Positions 15,426 through 23,796 of a stretch of 38,847 bases of DNA are shown here, piece by piece. Source of the stretch: CAZGRP01 sp964527995 (GTDB taxonomy: Bacteria > Zhuqueibacterota > Zhuqueibacteria > Oceanimicrobiales > CAZGRP01); the NCBI GenBank assembly GCA_964527995.1, contig CAZGRP010000040.1, positions 1 through 38,847 of the forward strand, read 5' to 3'. The position numbers and the translations under genes were made by a program. The notes below the pieces were generated by a model, which had not been told where the DNA came from, searched no databases, and saw nothing but the letters and a program-made list of their open reading frames with translations. Every line of letters starts with the position of its first letter. Within the stretch, counting starts at the first letter, position 1.

Positions 15426-16373
15426 ATGAAGTTGGCTTACATCTCCGATCTGCATGTCGACATTACGCCGGCCAACCATGCATCAATTCACGTGCTTCGC
15501 AACCTGCTTGAGGAGGTACGACCTGACGTACTCTTGATTGGTGGCGACATTTCCCATTCTCTTCGCGGAATCGAGATGACCTTCCGCCGGCTCTCGTCGT
15601 TGCCCGCTCATATCCTGTTTGTCCCCGGGAACCACGACGTCTGGGTGTTCAACGAGGAGCCTTACGACGGCCCCCTCAACAGCACCGTCAAGTACTTTAC
15701 GGCGATTCCGGACCTCTGTCGAACTTACGGCATCCATTCCCTTCACCTGGACCCCTTCGTCATCGGCGACATCGGTTTTGCGGGCACGATCGGCTGGTAT
15801 GACTACTCGTTTCGGCGCTCGGAGTTCGACACCGAACTGCCGCTGTCGCAGTACGAAAAGAAAACACTTGCGGGCTCGGTGTGGAACGATGTCAACTACG
15901 CCCATTGGATCCCTCCGCTGTGCGCTACCGAGGCGGTCGCCGAACCTTATGACGCCATTCGCTGGTTGCCGGCTTTCCTCATCGATACGCTTGTGGAGGA
16001 GAGGATGTCGGATGTCGAGGTGACACACCAGTTCGTTGAGGAGTTGCGGGAGCAACTGCACTGGCTCAACGCGCGCGTGTCGACCATCGTCGTCTGCATT
16101 CATCATCTTCCCTTCCGAGAGCTGGTCACCTACCGCAACGAGTTTCCGTACGACTTTTTCTCCGCGTACATGGGGAGCATGAGCTTCGGCCATCTGATCA
16201 AACACTATCCGAAAGTGAAATATGTCTTCGCCGGGCATACGCACCAGTGCCAGCGTCGTTCTATCGGTGGGATCCAGGCTGTCGTCAGTCCGCTTGGCTA
16301 CCTGCGCAATGTCTCCCACGCAGACGAGATTCGCACGCGTGTGAGCGAGCGACTCGTGGTGATGGAGTTGTAG
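15426..16373 (+). CDS. calcineurin-like metallophosphoesterase
   Basis: A 315-residue protein with the full two-metal phosphoesterase motif set: DLH at residues 8-10, GGD at 39-41, GNHD at 68-71, a histidine in VCIHHLPF and GHTHQ near the end. Such enzymes hydrolyse phosphomonoesters or diesters in the cytoplasm; the substrate is not predictable. The ATG at 15426 has GGGAG about 7 nt upstream and places the DLH motif at the usual distance from the N-terminus. A cold-shock gene follows 77 bp downstream on the same strand and may share its transcript. Confidence 0.93.
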   Translation: MKLAYISDLHVDITPANHASIHVLRNLLEEVRPDVLLIGGDISHSLRGIEMTFRRLSSLPAHILFVPGNHDVWVFNEEPYDGPLNSTVKYFTAIPDLCRTYGIHSLHLDPFVIGDIGFAGTIGWYDYSFRRSEFDTELPLSQYEKKTLAGSVWNDVNYAHWIPPLCATEAVAEPYDAIRWLPAFLIDTLVEERMSDVEVTHQFVEELREQLHWLNARVSTIVVCIHHLPFRELVTYRNEFPYDFFSAYMGSMSFGHLIKHYPKVKYVFAGHTHQCQRRSIGGIQAVVSPLGYLRNVSHADEIRTRVSERLVVMEL

Positions 16374-16450
16374 GTTCACCGTCACGGAGCGCTGACACGC
16401 CGTCGCCACGTCGAAGAAAGGTCTGCAGCCGCCGTTCTGGAAAAGAAGCC

Positions 16451-16660
16451 ATGAGATACGGAACTGTCAAGATGTTTGATCCCGGCAAGGGCTACGGGTT
16501 CATCGTCTCGGATGATGACGAGGAACTGTTCGTGCATGCCAATGATCTGGACGTCACGGTCAAGGGCCGCGTCTTGAAGCCCGGACAGCGTGTCGCGTTC
16601 GATGTGCGTAGCGACATGAAAGGGGATCGAGCTGTGAATGTACGCGTCGTCAAGAAGTGA
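16451..16660 (+). CDS. cold-shock protein (CspA family), second copy
   Basis: A 69-residue single cold-shock domain with RNP-1 KGYGFIV and RNP-2 ELFVHAND. It differs from the copy at 98-298: MRYGTVKMFDPGKG instead of the canonical KWFNxxKG start (W replaced by M) and an acidic DDDEE loop. The tryptophan change removes a surface aromatic that usually stacks on nucleic acid, so its binding may differ. Start ATG at 16451, with only a weak purine-rich sequence (GGAAAAGAAG) upstream. Confidence 0.9.
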   Translation: MRYGTVKMFDPGKGYGFIVSDDDEELFVHANDLDVTVKGRVLKPGQRVAFDVRSDMKGDRAVNVRVVKK

Positions 16661-16823
16661 CCTGCCGGGGTTCTTGGGCTGTGGCCTTCCGGCGCGTATT
16701 CGTGACTCTTCGGGAACGACTTCGCTTGCTTTGATCGACTTCTCCTCACTTTCTGCGTCCGCGTTTTCTGCATCGGCCTTCCATGGTCGCGGCGGCGCCG
16801 CCGCTCTCAGGTGGTGGTCGCTG

Positions 16824-18122
16824 ATGGCCGCCACCTGGTTTCTACTGCTTTTCGTGCCCGCCCGAACATACGCCCAGCCTCATGTCACCAACATCCGCTT
16901 CTGGACCGCCCCCGAGCGCACGCGTGTGGTGATCGACCTGGACCGAGACAGTATCTACAGAATCCGCACGTTGCGCAAGCCGGATCGCCTGGTCGTGGAG
17001 ATCCAGCGTGGCCGCTTCCAGATGATGCGGAAGGCGATACCAGTCGGCGACGGCCTGATCCGACGGCTGCGCCTGAATCAGTTGCGCCATTCCGCCCAGA
17101 TCGTTCTCGATCTGGAGGGTGCGGTTGACTACCGCGATTTTGCGCTCAAGCCGTTTCGAGACAAGCCATACCGTGTTGTAGTCGATGTGCTGCGGCCGCA
17201 GACTCCGGCCGAGCGCCGGCAACGAGAGGAAGAGATTACCAGACTGCGCAACGAGTCCCGCTTCATCGTCGCTGTCGACGCCGGTCATGGCGGCGAAGAC
17301 CCCGGGGCGCCCAGCCGCAACCGGCCGCGGCGCTGGGAGAAGGACATCGCTCTGGCTCTGGCTCGCACTCTGGCTGCCGAGATCAACAAACTGGACGGCG
17401 TGCGAGCTGTGCTCACTCGGCGCGGCGACTACTTCATCCCGCTGGGACGCCGGGTGCAGCTTGCCCGGGAGTACCACGCGGATCTCTTTCTGAGCGTTCA
17501 CTTGAACTCCGCACCGAACCGTCACGCCCGCGGATGGGAGGCCTTCGTCCTGTCGCGCCGGGGAGCCTCCAGCAAGGCAGCCCGGCTGGTGGCGGCACGA
17601 GAGAACCTGTCGGACCGGATCGGCGGGATTCCGCCCAACGCTTCGAAGGAGGAGTTTTCGATTCTGCTGAACCTGAAGCAAAAATACACCATGGAGCAGA
17701 GTGTCGAGCTGGCCGCCGAACTCCATCGGGCCATGAAGAAGGAGCGGCCGCTGCCGGTCCGGGGTGTCAAGCAGGCCGGGTTTGCAGTGCTGAAGTCGAT
17801 CGAGATCCCATCGGTGATTCTCGAGATGGGGTTCATCACCAACCGATCCGATCTGCGATTCCTGACGAGTAAGCGGGGACAGAGAAAGATCAGTCGAGCG
17901 CTGGCCCATGGCGTCTGGGGATACCTGAAGAGGTTGAGGCGTGCTGCGAGCCGGCCGGGCCAGCCGGTTGCGACAGCCCGGACGGTGCACGTGGTGCAGC
18001 GGGGCGAGACATTGTGGCGGATCGCCCAAAGGTATGGGACGTCCGTGGAGGCGCTTCGCCGTCTCAATCATCTCAAGCCCAACGACCCGATCCGCGCCGG
18101 CGACCGGCTGGCGATTCCGTAG
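16824..18122 (+). CDS. N-acetylmuramoyl-L-alanine amidase (AMIN, Amidase_3, LysM)
   Basis: About 432 residues. A short signal peptide (FLLLFVPARTYA then Q) is followed by an AMIN-like domain (about 20-120), an Amidase_3 catalytic domain (about 147-370) and a C-terminal LysM repeat (about 389-432, HVVQRGETLWRIAQRYG). Zinc ligands are visible: H155 in DAGHGGEDPGA, E172 in RWEKDIALAL and H226 in SVHLNSA, plus the catalytic Glu in ILEMGFITN. It cleaves the amide between MurNAc and the stem peptide in the periplasm, usually at division. The start is uncertain: ATG 16824 gives a signal peptide lacking a basic N-region, while the open frame extends upstream through a 15-bp in-frame duplication (SASAF twice, about 16757-16786). 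A TTG at 16731 is an alternative. Confidence 0.93.
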   Translation: MAATWFLLLFVPARTYAQPHVTNIRFWTAPERTRVVIDLDRDSIYRIRTLRKPDRLVVEIQRGRFQMMRKAIPVGDGLIRRLRLNQLRHSAQIVLDLEGAVDYRDFALKPFRDKPYRVVVDVLRPQTPAERRQREEEITRLRNESRFIVAVDAGHGGEDPGAPSRNRPRRWEKDIALALARTLAAEINKLDGVRAVLTRRGDYFIPLGRRVQLAREYHADLFLSVHLNSAPNRHARGWEAFVLSRRGASSKAARLVAARENLSDRIGGIPPNASKEEFSILLNLKQKYTMEQSVELAAELHRAMKKERPLPVRGVKQAGFAVLKSIEIPSVILEMGFITNRSDLRFLTSKRGQRKISRALAHGVWGYLKRLRRAASRPGQPVATARTVHVVQRGETLWRIAQRYGTSVEALRRLNHLKPNDPIRAGDRLAIP

Positions 18123-18164
18123 ACCGTCCTCGGTCGCTGGAAAGAGGGGAGGAGCGATGGCGAA

Positions 18165-18206
18165 TGCAAAGTGCAAAATGCAAAATGCAAAATGCAGAAT
18201 GAGAAG
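18165..18206. repeat. heptamer tandem repeat TGCAAAA (five to six units)
   Basis: TGCAAAG, three perfect TGCAAAA units, TGCAGAA and a decayed TGAGAAG run without interruption, starting 42 bp after the amidase stop codon. The same 7-mer and the same order (AAAG units first) recur at 28125. Confidence 0.85.
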
Positions 18207-18305
18207 GGCTGGGGAAGGAGTGAAAGGGGGAATGTCTGCCTGCTGCCATTCGGCCTTTGAGCCCTGAGCCTGGCACGCAGGATCATTTGCCTGGGAGGAG
18301 AGAAC

Positions 18306-19256
18306 GTGCAATATCGCGAACTGGGCACTTCTGGCATTCATGTTTCTGTGATCGGCCTGGGTGGTTGGGCCTTCGGTGGCGGTGTCTGGGGTGACGCCGA
18401 CGACAACGAGTCGATCGCTGCGATTCATGCAGCGCTCGATCTCGGGATCAACCTGATCGATACCGCTGAAATCTACGGCAGCGGCCGCTCGGAGGAGGTG
18501 ATCGGCAGGGCGCTTCAGGGGCACCGGGACCGGGCCGTTCTCGCCACCAAGGTCAGTCCCCAGCACCTGGACCCTGCAGGGATCCGCGCGGCCCTGGAAG
18601 GCAGTCTGCGTCGCCTGCGCACCGACTTTGTCGACCTTTACCAGGTGCACTGGCCCAATCGCAAGTTTCCGATCTCTGAGACCATGGAGACCCTGGCGGC
18701 CTTGCAGAAGGAGGGCAAGCTGCGGGCCATCGGTGTGTCCAATTTTTCCCTGCCACAGCTCGAGGAGGCGCTGCGCTATGCGCCGGTCCAGTCGCTTCAG
18801 CCGCCGTACAGCCTGGTGTGGAGGATGGTGGAGCGCGATCTCTTGCCGTTCTGCCGCGCGCACCACATCGGTGTCCTTGCCTACAGCCCGATGGCGCAGG
18901 GGCTGTTGACCGGAAAGTTCACCCTCAACAACCGGCCGCCCGAGGGCGACATCCGGCGTAAGAATCGCCTCTTCAAAAACGAAGACACCTACCGCGCCGC
19001 TTGCCAGGTGGCCCAGAAGCTGGAGGCGTACGCCCGCCGCCACGGCAAGACCGTAGCCCAGGTGGCTGTAAACTGGGTAATTAGCCAACCGGGGATCACA
19101 TCGGCTCTCGTCGGCGCCCGGCGCCCGGCACAGGTTCATGAAAATGCAGGCAGCGCTGATTGGCGGCTCTCCGACGATGAGCTCGAAGAGATCCGCCGCC
19201 TCGGCGACAGCGTCATGGCCACCCTGGACTCGAACCCGCACATGTGGGCTGGATGA
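18306..19256 (+). CDS. aldo/keto reductase
   Basis: A 316-residue NADPH-dependent oxidoreductase of normal length. The catalytic tetrad is visible: D52 and Y57 (IDTAEIYGSGRSEE), K82 (LATKV) and H115 (YQVHWPN). The C-terminal cofactor segment is SALVGARRPAQVHEN. The family reduces aldehydes and ketones, often of sugars. A GTG start at 18306 is supported by GGGAGGAG 7 nt upstream. It precedes a xylulokinase gene and the dehydrogenase cluster on the same strand, which fits sugar or polyol metabolism, but a promoter lies between them. Confidence 0.94.
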   Translation: MQYRELGTSGIHVSVIGLGGWAFGGGVWGDADDNESIAAIHAALDLGINLIDTAEIYGSGRSEEVIGRALQGHRDRAVLATKVSPQHLDPAGIRAALEGSLRRLRTDFVDLYQVHWPNRKFPISETMETLAALQKEGKLRAIGVSNFSLPQLEEALRYAPVQSLQPPYSLVWRMVERDLLPFCRAHHIGVLAYSPMAQGLLTGKFTLNNRPPEGDIRRKNRLFKNEDTYRAACQVAQKLEAYARRHGKTVAQVAVNWVISQPGITSALVGARRPAQVHENAGSADWRLSDDELEEIRRLGDSVMATLDSNPHMWAG

Positions 19257-19338
19257 CGCCGGTTGCCGCCCGACTGCGGCCCGGTCTCCGGCTTTGCCGA
19301 TCCCTGCCCTCGGCGCCTTCCGCGTGTCGAGTTTCCCC

Positions 19339-19366
19339 TTGCTTTTTAGTCAAAAGAAGCTAAATT
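19339..19366 (+). promoter_or_regulatory. possible sigma70 promoter of the xylB cluster
   Basis: TTGCTT (19339-19344) and TAAATT (19361-19366) are 16 bp apart in an A/T-rich patch. The match is modest. It lies 75 bp before the xylulokinase start. Confidence 0.4.
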
Positions 19367-19440
19367 GAAGGGCGGCCAGCGTCCTTCGCCGGGCCACTTT
19401 GCATTCCGAGCAAGCGAGAATTCCCTGAGCGTGGAAAGGG

Positions 19441-20976
19441 ATGAGTTTTTTTATCGGCATCGACGTCGGAACGACAGGCACCAAAGCGGTGCTGATCGAC
19501 GGTGCAGGTGTTCTTCAAGCAAAGGCGGTGGCGGAATACGATATGCAGTCGCCACAGCCGGGCTGGGCAGAGCAGGATCCGGAGGAGTGGTGGAAGGCCA
19601 CGCAGCAGGCGATCGCTCAGGTGCTGAGCCAATCGGGCGTGCCCGCAGCCGGGATTGCGGGGATTGGGCTCTCCGGACAGATGCACGGCTCGGTCTTCCT
19701 CGATCGCGACGGCCGGGTGCTGCGTCCGGCGATCCTTTGGTGCGATCAGCGCACCGAGCGTGAATGCGCCGAAATCACCGAGCGTGTCGGCCGGCAACGT
19801 CTGCTCGAGTTCACCTGCAACCCCGCACTCACAGGCTTCACGGCGCCGAAGATCCTCTGGCTTCGAAACCACCAGCCCGAGCTGTTCGACAGGACGGCCA
19901 GAGTGTTGCTGCCCAAGGACTACATCCGCTGGCGGCTCAGCGGCGAATTCGCCACGGATGTGTCCGACGCTTCGGGAACCCTGCTGTTCGATGTCCGCCA
20001 GCGCCGCTGGTCGGCGATGATGCTGGATCTTCTCGAAATCCCGCGCCAACTGATGGCGGACTGCCACGAATCGCCCGAGATCACCGGGCGGGTGCACGCC
20101 GAAGCCGCTGCGGCCACGGGTCTGGCGGCAGGTACGCCCGTGGTTGCCGGAGCCGGAGACCAGGCTGGCGGAGCGGTGGGCACTGGAATCGTCCGCCCGG
20201 GAGTCATCTCTTCGACGCTCGGTACCTCCGGCGTGATCTTCGCCTTCAGCGAGCAGCCCGAGCTGGACCCTCTGGGCCGCCTGCACACCTTCTGCCATGC
20301 CGTCCCTGGTAAGTGGCACTTGATGGGTGTCACTCTGGCCGCCGGTGGCTCCTTCCGGTGGTTGCGCGACACGATCTGCCTGGAGGAGGTGAAACAGGCC
20401 CTGGAGGAGGCGACTGACCCGTATGAGGTAATGACCCGCGGAGCCGCTCGGGTGCCACCCGGATCGGGGGGTCTCGTTTTTCTGCCGTACCTGATCGGCG
20501 AACGGACACCGTACCCCGATCCGTACGCGCGCGGTGTATGGCTTGGTCTTACCTTGCGCCACAAGAAGATGCATCTGATCCGCTCGGTCATGGAGGGGGT
20601 GGCGTTCAGCCTGCGCGACTGTCTGGAGCTGATGCGCAGCCTCGGCCTGCCGATCGCCGAGATTCGCGGCTCGGGTGGCGGCAACCGCAGCCCGCTGTGG
20701 CGTCAGATCCAGGCCGATGTCTTTCAAACCTCGCTCAGGACGACGCAGATGGACGAGGGTCCGGCCTTTGGTGTGGCGCTGCTGGCGGGCGTGGGCACAG
20801 GGCACTGGTCGAGCGTCGAGGAAGCCTGCGACGCCACCATCCAGATCACCAGCGAGGTGCATCCGATTTCCGAAAATGTCTCGACCTACGAGCGACTGTA
20901 CCGGCTCTACCGGCAACAGTATCCGGCCCTGAAAGAGTCCTTCCGCGAGCTTTCGGCGCTGGAGTCGGGAGGATGA
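19441..20976 (+). CDS. xylB: xylulokinase (FGGY carbohydrate kinase)
   Basis: A 511-residue FGGY kinase of normal length. The ATP-binding GIDVGTTGTKAVLID is at the N-terminus; GLSGQMHGSVFLD and ILWCDQRT are typical of xylulokinases, and GAGDQAGGAVGTG is the second phosphate-binding region. It phosphorylates D-xylulose (or a related ketose) with ATP, feeding the pentose phosphate pathway. The ATG at 19441 has GGAAAGG close upstream. Its stop codon overlaps the next gene by ATGA, so the two are translationally coupled. No xylose isomerase is visible; the nearby dehydrogenases could supply xylulose from a polyol, which is inference. Confidence 0.95.
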   Translation: MSFFIGIDVGTTGTKAVLIDGAGVLQAKAVAEYDMQSPQPGWAEQDPEEWWKATQQAIAQVLSQSGVPAAGIAGIGLSGQMHGSVFLDRDGRVLRPAILWCDQRTERECAEITERVGRQRLLEFTCNPALTGFTAPKILWLRNHQPELFDRTARVLLPKDYIRWRLSGEFATDVSDASGTLLFDVRQRRWSAMMLDLLEIPRQLMADCHESPEITGRVHAEAAAATGLAAGTPVVAGAGDQAGGAVGTGIVRPGVISSTLGTSGVIFAFSEQPELDPLGRLHTFCHAVPGKWHLMGVTLAAGGSFRWLRDTICLEEVKQALEEATDPYEVMTRGAARVPPGSGGLVFLPYLIGERTPYPDPYARGVWLGLTLRHKKMHLIRSVMEGVAFSLRDCLELMRSLGLPIAEIRGSGGGNRSPLWRQIQADVFQTSLRTTQMDEGPAFGVALLAGVGTGHWSSVEEACDATIQITSEVHPISENVSTYERLYRLYRQQYPALKESFRELSALESGG

Positions 20977-21560
20977 TGGAGCAGCCCCGCAAAGTGGACG
21001 TCCCGCTGCCGCCGCAGGAATATCGATGGGGTTGCCTGCAGTGGGCCGGCGCCGGTTGCCTGATCTTGGTCATTCTCCTCGCGCTGGGCGGCTACTTCGT
21101 TTGCAAGAAGTATGTGCGGCCCTTGTACAGCGGCCTCACCGCATTGATTGCCGAATGCGATGCCGTTGCGGCGCTCACAGAAGCCGAAGCTCGAGGCCGA
21201 TCTGACACCACCCTATCGGTAGACGAGCTGGAAGAGGACCCCGCTGCCTACAGAGGCAAGTTTGCCATCGTGCGTGGGATTGTGGAGTCGGACGGCACGA
21301 CTCGTTTCACTTTTAAAAGCCGATCGTACCGCCTTTTTCAGCTTGGCGGTGGCACCTTTGTGGTGGCGACTCATGACTTCGGAGAGGTGGCGTACGGCGA
21401 TTCCGTGGAGGTCGTCGGCAAGGTGTCGGATGTCGACGTCGCTGCGGTGATCGACCAGATCGCGCCGGGGGCAGCCGAGGAGCTGATCGCCGATCATGTT
21501 GTGATCTTTCTTGCCAGAGAAGTGCGGAGGTTCGATTCACGAGCAGACGAATTTCAATAG
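20973..21560 (+). CDS. small single-pass membrane protein, possibly OB-fold
   Basis: A 195-residue protein not assigned to a family. One membrane segment (residues 24-45, GAGCLILVILLALGGYFV) follows a short cytoplasmic N-terminus. The rest is soluble and looks beta-rich; DPAAYRGKFAIVRGIVES, YGDSVEVVGKV and the spacing of strands resemble an OB fold (tRNA_anti-like or NfeD-like), but this is only pattern-based. Its ATG overlaps the xylulokinase stop (ATGA) with GGGAGG just upstream, so it is co-translated with xylB. A role in sensing or envelope function linked to the cluster is possible but unproven. Confidence 0.8.
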   Translation: MMEQPRKVDVPLPPQEYRWGCLQWAGAGCLILVILLALGGYFVCKKYVRPLYSGLTALIAECDAVAALTEAEARGRSDTTLSVDELEEDPAAYRGKFAIVRGIVESDGTTRFTFKSRSYRLFQLGGGTFVVATHDFGEVAYGDSVEVVGKVSDVDVAAVIDQIAPGAAEELIADHVVIFLAREVRRFDSRADEFQ

Positions 21561-21618
21561 CAAGACCGTTGGGACGGTAGTCCGGGGGTGTGGAGTCGAC
21601 AACATCCTGGAGGGATTG

Positions 21619-22668
21619 ATGCAGGCTGCGTTTCTTATGGAGCCGGGGCGGATTGAGATACGTGAAGTGCCGGTGCCAGAGCCGGGACCTGGGGAGGTGG
21701 TGGTGAAGGTGCGCACGGCGCTGACCTGTGGTACCGACTTGAAAACATACCGGCGGGGGCATCCGAAGATGCCGACGCCGACACCGTTTGGCCACGAGTT
21801 TTCTGGCGAAATCGTCGCGGTCGGGTCGGGTGTGAACGGCTTCAGGGAGGGAGAGGCGATGATGACGGTGCAGACCGCTCCCTGCGGCGATTGCTTTGCA
21901 TGCCGGCGTGGCCGCGAGAACCTGTGCCCGGCTGCCATGGACGGCATGATGCTGGGCGCCTACGCCGAGTACATCCTGGTGCCGGCGCGGGTTGTCGAAG
22001 TGAACATGTACAAGAAGCCTGAAACGCTCAGTTTTGCTGAAGCCGCCATCCTGGAGCCGCTGGCCTGCGTTGTGCATGGGATGCGCTCGGCACGTTTCCG
22101 GCCGGACGATTCGGTGTTGATCATCGGTGCCGGGGCCATTGGCCTGCTGCACGCGCTCCTGGCGCGGGCCAAAGGAGTCCGCAACATCATCGTCGCCGGC
22201 CACCACGACTATCGCCTCAATCTGGCCAGAGAGATGGGCGCCGACTATGTCATCGACTCCAACCGCCAGGGTATCCTCACGCGGGTTCGCGAGCTGACCG
22301 ACGGCCGCGGGCCGACTTGGGTGTTCGAGTGCACAGGCCGGCCCGGAGTGTGGGAGTTGGCGGCCCAGGCTGTGTGTGCCGGTGGAACCGTGGTCCTTTT
22401 CGGGGGCTGCCCCACCGGCACTGAGGTCACTTTCGATACCGGCAAGCTGCACTACGGCGAAGTCTCGCTGGTGGGGTCGTTCCACTTCACGCCGCGCGAC
22501 GTAGCCCAGGCATATCGACTGCTGGCGGACGGCCGTCTGGATGTGCGCAAGCTCATCACCGGGACGCAGCCGCTGAGCAATCTCGAAGACGTTTTCGAGC
22601 AGCTTCTTCAGGGTGAGTGTGTGAAGTATGCGATCGTGCCGGATGGAGTCGAACGCGATGCGCCTTGA
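21619..22668 (+). CDS. zinc-dependent alcohol/polyol dehydrogenase (MDR)
   Basis: A 349-residue medium-chain dehydrogenase. Catalytic zinc ligands are C37 (TCGTD), H59-E60 (FGHEFSG) and the Glu of ILEPLACVVHG; structural zinc cysteines are C89, C92, C95 and C103. The nucleotide-binding motif is IIGAGAIGLLHALLA. The family includes sorbitol, threonine and L-iditol dehydrogenases; the MxxxxxPGRIEIREVPVPEPGPGEV start is typical of the polyol branch. ATG at 21619 with GGAGG 5 nt upstream. It lies 58 bp after the membrane-protein gene and 45 bp before the YgfZ/GcvT gene, so it probably belongs to the same operon. Confidence 0.94.
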   Translation: MQAAFLMEPGRIEIREVPVPEPGPGEVVVKVRTALTCGTDLKTYRRGHPKMPTPTPFGHEFSGEIVAVGSGVNGFREGEAMMTVQTAPCGDCFACRRGRENLCPAAMDGMMLGAYAEYILVPARVVEVNMYKKPETLSFAEAAILEPLACVVHGMRSARFRPDDSVLIIGAGAIGLLHALLARAKGVRNIIVAGHHDYRLNLAREMGADYVIDSNRQGILTRVRELTDGRGPTWVFECTGRPGVWELAAQAVCAGGTVVLFGGCPTGTEVTFDTGKLHYGEVSLVGSFHFTPRDVAQAYRLLADGRLDVRKLITGTQPLSNLEDVFEQLLQGECVKYAIVPDGVERDAP

Positions 22669-22713
22669 GTGCGGGGCGCGCCGTCGGCCCCAGAAGTAGG
22701 GAGGTCCAAAGAC

Positions 22714-23796
22714 ATGCATCGTTCCCCGCTGACCCAGAGACTGACCAGCGCCGGCGCTCGCTGGGTCGATATTGACGACTCGCGGGTGGCTGCGGATTTC
22801 GGCGACCCTGAGGCGGAGTATGCGGCCGCGACTCGCGGGCTGGCGCTTCGTGATGCCAGCCACTTGAGCCGCCTCGAAGTCAGCGGTGCCGACCATGTCG
22901 ACCTGCTGCACCGGCTGACGACCAATGAGATGCGCAATCTGCAGCCGGGGGAGGGTCTGATCAACATCTTTACCAACGACAAAGGCCGTATTGTCGAACG
23001 CGTCCTGCTGTTGAAGTTCTCCGATCACCTGCTCCTCGTCGGCAGTCCAGGAAACAACGAAAAGCTGGCCTCCTGGATCGAGCACTACACCTTTCTCGAG
23101 GATGTGAAGGTTCACGACCAGACCGACCGGACCGCAGCCGTTCAGTTGATTGGACCGCAGGCGCCGGCCTGGCTTCAGAGGTGCGTCGGGGTGGAAGCGG
23201 AGTTGCTGGCGGTCTGGTGCCATGCCGGTGGCACCGTCAGCGGGACCGCAGTGACGGTCGTCCGACTGGGAGACCTCTGGTTGCCCTCGTATCTGGTTGT
23301 GGCCGACGCAGACGCTGTCACGGAGGTCTGGGATGAGCTACGGGCAGAGGGAGCCGAGGCGATCGGCGAGAGCGCCTACGACATGCTGCGGGTCGAGTCG
23401 GGTTGGGGTGCATACGGCCGCGAGCTGAGCGAGTCGACCAACCCACTGGAGTCGGGGCAGATGCCGTTTGTCAACTTCAACAAAGGGTGCTACATCGGCC
23501 AGGAGGTGGTCGCCCGGCTCGATACTTACGACAAGGTCCAGAGAGAGTTGGTCGGCTTCGAATTCGAGGCGCCCGTTTCTGAGGGCAGCCCCGTTTTTGT
23601 TGAGGAGAATGAAGTGGGGCGGATCACCAGCGTGGTCCGTTCTCCTTCGTTGGGGAAGGTCATCGGGCTTGGGTATGTGCGCCGCAAGCTCGCAGAGCCG
23701 GGCACCCGTGTGCTGGTGCGTAGTGATCGGGGAGAGGTCCCGGCCCAGCTGGTCGAACTTCCCTTTGTGACTGTGAAAACCGAGGCGAGCGAATGA
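22714..23796 (+). CDS. YgfZ/GcvT-family folate-binding protein
   Basis: A 360-residue protein with the aminomethyltransferase (GcvT) fold throughout. The YgfZ signature KGCYIGQE is at residues 257-264, followed by VVARLDTYDKVQRELVG. YgfZ uses tetrahydrofolate to help build or repair certain Fe-S clusters (notably MiaB); GcvT works in glycine cleavage. The KGCYIGQE motif with its cysteine favours YgfZ. The ATG at 22714 has GGGAGG 9 nt upstream. It sits between two zinc dehydrogenases and overlaps the second by ATGA, an unusual context for YgfZ that could instead mean a dimethylglycine- or sarcosine-type one-carbon reaction. Confidence 0.88.
   Translation: MHRSPLTQRLTSAGARWVDIDDSRVAADFGDPEAEYAAATRGLALRDASHLSRLEVSGADHVDLLHRLTTNEMRNLQPGEGLINIFTNDKGRIVERVLLLKFSDHLLLVGSPGNNEKLASWIEHYTFLEDVKVHDQTDRTAAVQLIGPQAPAWLQRCVGVEAELLAVWCHAGGTVSGTAVTVVRLGDLWLPSYLVVADADAVTEVWDELRAEGAEAIGESAYDMLRVESGWGAYGRELSESTNPLESGQMPFVNFNKGCYIGQEVVARLDTYDKVQRELVGFEFEAPVSEGSPVFVEENEVGRITSVVRSPSLGKVIGLGYVRRKLAEPGTRVLVRSDRGEVPAQLVELPFVTVKTEASE

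Noticed and set aside
18165..18206. Heptamer array considered as a CRISPR array
   Set aside because: Units are 7 bp with no spacers and no cas genes are present.
18270..18293. TGGCACG before the aldo/keto reductase
   Set aside because: The TTGC that follows is too far away for the fixed -24/-12 spacing.
16842..19241. 799-codon open frame on the minus strand across the amidase and aldo/keto reductase
   Set aside because: It is antisense to two well-supported genes and encodes no known motif; long antisense frames are expected in GC-rich DNA.
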